Below are positions 57,931 to 64,000 of a stretch of 64,000 bases of DNA, one piece after another. The translations under genes and the position numbers were made by a program. Source of the DNA: Punica granatum (lineage: Eukaryota > Streptophyta > Magnoliopsida > Myrtales > Lythraceae); the NCBI RefSeq assembly GCF_007655135.1, contig NC_045130.1:4526001-4590000 (forward strand). The letters run 5' to 3'. Positions within the stretch are counted from its first letter, which is position 1; the number at the start of each line of letters is the position of its first letter. The notes under the pieces are model-generated. The model ran no database searches and was not told the DNA's origin. It saw only the letters and a list, made by a program, of their open reading frames with translations.

Positions 57931-60012
57931 GGCTCAAACCAACCTAAATCATGAACGGAGCATCAGAGATGAGATTCAACAGTTCTTTACAATTGCAGTT
58001 TGCATCCATCCCACACTAAAAATCGGAACTTTTCTTGAAATGAAAACCCCCACCTCCTTCACCTCAGCTGGGAAATTGCAGAGAGAGCAGCTTCAGAAGC
58101 TGACGCAGTTGCAGCAGTAGATAACCGCCGAGAGTGACAGAGGAGGAAAAGAGAGAGAGGCAGAAGAAGCACTAAAGGCCGAGGCGGTGGCCGGAGGGAT
58201 CAGCTCCGCAGCACTGGAGACCGGAGGGTTTAGGAAGACGAAGATGGGCCACATGGGCCTCGAAATTGTCAGAAGATGGGCAAGATAGGCCTCCGGAAAT
58301 TTTAAAAGATGGGTCATGTGGCCCAGTTTGGTTAAAAGAAAAAGGATCTGAAAATATTACTTATATTTACAGATATATCTTTTTATTTCTCAATTTATTA
58401 TGTATGATTTTTTTTGGCCAACTTAATTTATGTGAATTGAGAAAATTAAATTTGAAATCAAATTCCCTTTGGGTAGCATTTTCATTTAGTTCCCAATTTC
58501 TAAAATACCTTAGGTTTCTGAATCTCAAAATTCAGATAATGGGATGAACTATGTGCTATACGGCAAAAATATTCTCAAAGTTTAAACTATTATTTATATT
58601 TTTATTCTCTTAAAATAAAATTAGCTTGATTTAGGAGTGCTGTTGCTGAAATAAAAGTGTTGAATTATAATTACAGAAAAATAAATGTTGATTTTAGAAT
58701 AAACAAAAACATTTGGGAGGTAACAATTGAAAATTGCTGAAAGTAAAAAAAGATAATTATTAATATTTGAAACAAAATAAGTAGAAGTTAGATAAACACC
58801 GATTAACCTGCTTGAGAAAATCATGTTTGCAACCGCAATTTCGACTCAAACCATGGTTTCAAAAACTCTCATCAAACATCAAAATTGCTTAAAATTATAA
58901 GGAAAATTAATTATGAAATATCCAATCGCACTCCCAAACGAACTCTTAATATGACTAATGCACTTTATTTTCCTCTTTAAAAGCATACTTTTCCCTTTTT
59001 TAAAAGAAAAGACACGCATTCGTGCTACGCAAAAACTGTCATAATTTTCATTTTAGAATGTAATTATCTGCTTAATTTATATAATGATTAATTAATGTAA
59101 ATTAAAAAAAGGATGGAGAGAAAAGGAGAATCAGATAGGACGAGAGGAGGAAGAACCGAGGGGGAGACAGAGGAAATAGAAAGAGGAAAGTTGGAAATTA
59201 TGGTTAAAGATCATATTAAAGTTAGTATTTTGTAATTTTAATTTTCTCTCAATTTAGTAGTTTAAATTTCTAATTTTTATTCTTAAAATGGGCAATTTCG
59301 GAGTAAAGTTACCCAAACTATTATCTAATTCACTTTTGTAATATAGATAGATAACGCCAAGGAATAAGGATGCATTTATATACTATGACCTCACGATAAA
59401 TTCTTCTCATTTTTCAGTTAAGGCAGATTTAGTTGGATTACATTTTCATTAATTACATTTCCAATTACAAGAGGCTTTGATCACTAACATTTTCCTCATT
59501 TACCTATTTATTTCAAAATTAATGTCAGCAGGACTTCCTTATCCCTTAAGACTTGAAAGCCATTTTATTGACTTTATTTTGATATTTTTCTATAAATTAA
59601 TGATCAAGAGTCACACAGATGTTGAAGAAAAGAAAAGAAAATATTTCAAAAAAGCAATAATTTAAAAAACAAACTACTAGTATTGACAAAAGTTATGTGT
59701 AATTTATTTTAATATTCTTCGGAATTCCGGTTTTATCGAAAATTCCTTGTTCGGACCCCAGAGTCGATAACTATGGCCACTTCTTACTCATGCAGGAATC
59801 AGAAAGTTGGATTGTTGGAAGATGAGATCGCCAAAGCTGCGGAAATAGACGCTGTTCCTATGGATGTCCAGGAAATCCTAAAACCTATATAACATAAGCT
59901 GGCATTTCTCCTTCTCTTATTCGTTTGAATTAAACCTTCCTTTTTCCGGTTTTCATTTCGTCGTTGTAATTACCAGATCCCAAATCCTGAACGAGTCACG
60001 GGGTGCTCGCGC
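57931..60012. other. IMP3 promoter and AT-rich spacer
   Basis: About 57931-58250 should hold the IMP3 5' UTR and promoter. From 58300 to 59700 the DNA is very AT-rich with no gene. A short open stretch at about 59795-59890 after a 'catgcag' acceptor might be an exon of the broken GARP gene that follows, but I could not tie it to the family. Confidence 0.45.
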
Positions 60013-60985
60013 ATGCCTCCTCTGACAGAAAATGCTCGCGTTGGTTTACTTGGGAATGGGCCTGGGCCTCACCCCTTATGCACTCAGGGCGCGCAGATCC
60101 CAGCTCAAACCCCGTGCCGAGGACTCATTTTGTGTTGGATGGGTCCTGTGGGTTTCTTCAGAGGGGCAACAAGGCCCTGCCCCCAACAGAACTACCGCTG
60201 CCACAGGCCACCGACCCACCGGGCCCCGAAGAAGCACAGGAGGTATTGGTCCCTTAAGCTCCGTAAGCTGTTCTTGGAAGCCGTGGATCTACTTGGAGGG
60301 TCCGAAGGTCCATGGAAATCAATAACTTTCCTTCCCCTATATATGTATAGTTTTCAATGACAGTAAATGGAGAACTAGGAAAACACATCTCCACGACCAT
60401 GTGGAAAATGGTTTCCGTACTAGCTTTTGGCTGCACAGAGATGCTTTCATCCAGTGTTCAGTTAGCATGATGAGCATCCGGTTTCGATGGACCTAGAATT
60501 TTACAGCTAATTACTTTCATGTTCTTCTTTTTATTTGGCATAGGCGACTCCGAAGCATATTTTGGAGACAATAAAGGTGGATGGCCTGACCTGTGAGCAG
60601 GTCAAGAGCCACCTCCAGGTAGTAATTAATCTCTCACCAGAACTGTCTGCATCCCATTGAACTTTTCATGTCTTAAGATTTGGATAGGTTAAAACTTGAG
60701 TTGATCGAGGAAAAACGAGTTCTCATATGATAATCCCTCTGCAAACACGGTATATGGAAATGAGCGAATTTCGTTATTTACGTACTGCAGAAATTCAGGC
60801 TCCATCAGGAGGAAGAGCTCCACTTTCTCAGAATTGCCTTAGGCAGTGGCTTCCTCTTCTGGTGTGCTTTGGGTCCCTGCTGCTCGGGTCTTCCGAGTTT
60901 TTTCAACTGCACTGGTGGAACTTTATGCTTGAACAAGAGTACTGTCTTTTCTGGAGCAGTAGGAAGACTTAACAAATTTGAGTAA
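60013..60985 (+). pseudogene. GARP/HHO (NIGT1-type) MYB-like fragment, broken
   Basis: Three pieces of a GARP DNA-binding domain are in the right order. Piece 1 ends at about 60307 with 'KKHRRYWSLKLRKLFLEAVD' and LLGGSE. Piece 2 at 60544-60618 reads 'ATPKHILETIKVDGLTCEQV' and KSHLQ, bordered by AG and GT. Piece 3 from 60791 starts KFRLHQEEEL. Spacing and exon breaks (HLQ|K.RLH) match HHO/HRS1/NIGT1 genes, which act in nitrate and phosphate signalling. The only good donor for piece 1 (GAAG|GT) puts piece 2 out of frame, the key W-S-P-E-L-H motif reads WSLKL, and piece 3 soon turns into unrelated sequence and a stop at 60983. I call it a pseudogene; a poorly modelled gene is the alternative. 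Confidence 0.6.
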
Positions 60986-62391
60986 TTTCATAGTGATAGT
61001 AGTATTGAAAAATCTAGTGGGTCGAGGGGAAGAGTCTTGCAGTCCAGCCAGACCTTCTGCCTTTCGCGTTCCATTTGATTTACAGCATGAATGAGTTAAG
61101 AAAACATCTAGTTAAGAAATATGTTTGTGTCAAGGGGAAGACCTCTGCCGTCCAGCAAGATTGTCATTCCTCAGTCATGGGCTATCCACCTTTAATGTTC
61201 TGTCAGTTTTCGAGTATGAATAAATTTGTGGTCAGTGGGCTATTTCTATTGTTTATGTTCCTTTAAGGCAGTTTTAGCAGATCCCGAGCTTTTAACTGAT
61301 TGGTGATTGTCCATCTATACTGGAACTTCTGGATATGTATACCATCCCGTCCCAAGTCTCGATCGCCAAATATTGGCATAGGAATTGTGCGCTCTTCCTG
61401 CAATTTGTGTATCGGAAAAAGGAGCTTCTGGCGATTCTCAGACAGATTTTGGAGTTTCAAGGAAATTTCTACTGGAAGACTTTGTCCCGTAACACGAAAC
61501 AGAACAAGCAGTCAGTCACCAAGGCCTACCTACTGGTTCTCTCAGAATCAACCGAGGCTCGTGAATAGGGGTTGAACCATGCATACAAAGCTTCAATGCT
61601 TGAGGACATTGAGCGAGCAAGTCTTAGTGTCAAAAGGCAAATTCCTACTCGGATCCATTTTCAGAGGCTAGGTATTACATTGAAAGAACAAAGATCGCAT
61701 TCATTCTATCTCATGATTGAAGGATGTAAGCGAGATGTTGGAATTAGAAGGTTAATGGAATCCAGAAACAGCCTAAACTCCCAATCTCTATCTACTTAAA
61801 AGAAAACGATGTCTCATAGCAGCATGATGCAATATCCGTTTCATATTGGTATCGCTCAATTCCCAAGCAGAAAGAGATCCTCCCTCTCCCTTCTACGTCT
61901 TTTCTAATGGATATATATGTCAGAACATCCAGGGATTGCATATCAAACTAATCCCTTTGATTACCTCGGACCGAATACCTTCATGAAAGTTATTCCACGC
62001 AGCCACGTAGCGGCATTCGAAGATGTACACGAGTTAACTCCATCAAGTTTCAGATAATCTCCAATTTGTATATTTCTGATCTAATTTTGTCAGTAATAAA
62101 GGTGCATTCCAATGCATCCATGTGATGGAAGAATCATAGTGCAGGCAAATATGAATGGAAACTTTGGATTTATTCCCTACAATTATTCATCCTCCTACCG
62201 ATATATTATTAACAAGGAGTCCCATCGCAAATGACAAAACTCCAAAAACATTCCTAGAACATGACAATGTCCATTCTACCTGAAAGTTACAGAAAAGCGG
62301 CCTCCTGAAAACGCTCAAATTTCTGAACATGAACTTGCTGGGGAGATTAACATGGATGGTCATATAGTTACTGTCCCATAATATTACTGAA
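60986..62391. other. Spacer with unassigned open frames
   Basis: Open frames at 61335-61568 and 61572-61799 (+) encode basic sequences without a recognisable domain. The last 200-300 bases before 62392 should contain the 3' UTR of the Ole e 1-like gene. Confidence 0.4.
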
Positions 62392-63592
62392 TCAAGGGGA
62401 GGAAGTTTCAGCTGGAGAAGAAGAAGAGGAGGAGGAGGAAGAAGCCGGCGGCACTCCGGGGAAGGAAGTTGATGGCGGGAAAGGGGGCTGAGGGAAAGGG
62501 AATGGCAGGCCCGGTGTTGGGGGAGGTGGAGTCAATCCCGGAATCGGAGGCAGGGGAATCAGTGGCGCTGGTGGAGGCTGGAGTGGGTTAGGGGGTAGAA
62601 GAGGTGCTGGTTGAAGTGGGCTAGGAGGGAGAAGTGATGGCGGTTGGAGCGGGTTGGGTGGGAATACTGAAGGCGGCCTAAAAGGGTTTGGCGGGAAGAA
62701 GAATTCCGGATAGGTCAGCTTCTGGTCAGCTACTGACGAATCCGACTTCAACTTGGCATTAAGGTTATCATCTCTGGTGGTTTTTTCTGTTTTCGGTGGG
62801 ATATTCGGAAGGCCTGGGAGGGAAGGCAGAGGGGGCAGTTGTGGTAGAGGCGGAAGGTTCGGAAGGAAAGGTAGGGGAGGGAGGAAGCCTGTGGATGGCG
62901 TTGGAGGGTCTTGGAGTGGAGGAGGGAAAGTTGGATCAAAATTTGGAGGAACCACTGCTTTATTGGAATTGACTTCTTCCAGACTAGGCTTTTCATTGCA
63001 CATGTTTGGCTGGTTCAATGGCTTAAATGTGAAGAACCCAGCGGAGAAAATGTGGGTCCCTTGCCTTCGAGACTGCAGTCGGAGCGAATCAGAAGATGCT
63101 GCTGATGCCACGGAACAGTATGGCTCATTGCTACTGATGAGCTCCACCGAGCAGCTTTTGATCTTCCTCACATGTTTTGCGACTGAGAACGGCAACTTGA
63201 CCCTGAACTCTCCCTGCTTGTTCGTTTTCACTTCTTGACGGAAAACCTGGCCAGAGGGCCCGGCTTTGCATTCCACCGCAACTGATGCACCTGGATGAAG
63301 GATTTCACAACATTAAAAATGGTCCTATACTTAGATTTCAAAGTCCCGTTTCGGTTAAAATCAAAAGAAGAACCAAAAAAAAACTCAGAAAGAAAAGAAT
63401 ATCTCGGTGTAAGTATATGAAACCTGAAAGGAAGCGGCTGGCCTTGGAGAATCCCTGCTGGAAGCAGGTGTCACAATAAACAGTCCCAACTACTACAGCA
63501 GATGGGAGCTTCTTGTTCCCATGGCCTGTGCCTTCGGAAGCGCCGAACACTGCAGAACTCAGGAACAGAAGAACAATGAGGAACCAATGCAT
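62392..63592 (-). CDS. Pollen Ole e 1-like domain / proline-rich secreted protein
   Basis: Two exons (63592-63424 and 63290-62392) join in phase to 355 residues. Residues 1-18 (MHWFLIVLLFLSSAVFGA) are a clear signal peptide, which decides for the ATG at 63592 over the in-frame one at 63622. The Ole e 1 domain follows, with its spaced cysteines: VYCDTC, VECKAG, KSCSVEL, PYCSVAS. From about residue 190 the chain is extremely Pro-rich, with repeats of the PPNPLQPPSLLPPSPLQP type, and it ends in a Ser run. This layout is the Ole e 1/extensin type, a cell-wall structural or arabinogalactan-like protein; no enzyme activity is expected. A TATA box lies at 63700-63709. The position after IMP3 matches Arabidopsis At5g15780. 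Confidence 0.92.
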
Positions 63593-64000
63593 CGTAATCC
63601 TCTCCTTAATGGGACTGCACAAGGATGGAAAAACAAGTTCCTAGTGGGAGGAAATGTTCTTTATCCCTATGTTTTAAATTTGCCTGACAATAAGATGGGC
63701 TATTTATACTGAGGGAGGGGAAGCTCATTGAAGGCTCATAATGTCGTTCATGGAAAAACAAGTGAACAAGAAACCAGCTAAGCAGTGAATGTTGCTAAAG
63801 GGATTGCCCTGTTTCCTGCCACCAAATACTCACAGAGAAGGTAACTACAAACTGCAGCACATGACAGGACAAAGGGAACGAGGAGAACTTCCTAGAATGC
63901 CATTTTTATTTTTATTTTTTGTCTCGGTCTTAAGTCGGAGCAGATGCAGAGGGGAACCAAATGACGGTCGATGCAGGCATTACGTGTTTCTGCACGGGGC
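63593..64000 (-). promoter_or_regulatory. Promoter of the Ole e 1-like gene
   Basis: AGTATAAATAG on the minus strand (about 63699-63710) is about 110 bases upstream of the ATG, which would place the start of transcription near 63675. No other gene is visible up to the window end. Confidence 0.55.

Noticed and set aside
61335..61799. Two adjacent plus-strand open frames that might be a gene
   Set aside because: No domain recognised, no clear start context or splice partner; left as unassigned spacer.
62753..63238. Gly/Arg-rich open frame opposite the Ole e 1-like gene
   Set aside because: It is the complement of Pro-rich codons; no independent start context or family.
1..64000. CRISPR arrays, operons, ribosome-binding sites, bacterial terminators
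   Set aside because: The sequence is plant nuclear DNA with spliced genes; no spaced palindromic repeat array or prokaryotic gene arrangement was seen.

Overview
The window is nuclear DNA from a flowering plant, most likely a core eudicot. Coding exons are interrupted by GT-AG introns, the spacers are AT-rich and full of microsatellites, and the gene families are plant-specific (P-class PPR, WIT, CRLK2-type receptor kinase, UBL-type PI4K gamma, GT106 RG-I rhamnosyltransferase, F-box/DUF295, Ole e 1). Nothing in the sequence identifies the species. Exon boundaries below were placed by hand from splice signals, reading phase and family resemblance; no transcript evidence was available.

Left part (1-24.1 kb), ordinary genes. 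After an AT-rich spacer come a PPR gene (3417-5221, -), a WIT-type tail-anchored coiled-coil gene (6841-9143, -), a 5'-truncated LINE remnant with its target-site duplication (11002-12380), a CRLK2-like receptor kinase (14883-18673, +) with a tRNA-derived SINE in its first coding intron, and a PI4K gamma gene (20245-22140, -) with a long, probably intron-bearing 5' leader.

Middle (24.5-37 kb). Two tandem copies of an unrecognised 66-residue small-protein gene lie at 25050 and 26357 (+). An RRT1-like RG-I rhamnosyltransferase gene follows (30321-32854, -), then a 1-kb terminal-inverted-repeat element and an ascorbate oxidase fragment that has lost copper ligands.

Right part (37.6-58 kb), a duplication nest. 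Two F-box/DUF295 genes of about 95% protein identity (37937-39277 and 49879-51222, -) lie in large direct duplicates. Between and beside them are F-box 3' fragments, three broken copies of IMP3, one intact IMP3 gene (56374-57930, -), one intact small C2H2 zinc-finger gene (41302-41622, -), and an inverted, truncated copy of that zinc-finger gene. The truncated copy ends in a near-perfect 180-bp hairpin (54672-55049) behind a retained TATA promoter. This is the arrangement expected of a young hairpin-siRNA or proto-MIRNA locus, and I rank it as the most interesting object in the window.

Right end (58-64 kb). A broken GARP/HHO-type MYB fragment (60013-60985, +) and a secreted Ole e 1/proline-rich protein gene (62392-63592, -) close the window.

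The intact genes CRLK2, RRT1, IMP3 and the Ole e 1/extensin gene occur here in the same order as Arabidopsis At5g15730, At5g15740, At5g15750 and At5g15780 (loci recalled from memory). The window therefore looks like a conserved ancestral block. Its RRT1-IMP3 interval has been expanded by about 23 kb of F-box, zinc-finger and IMP3 duplication.
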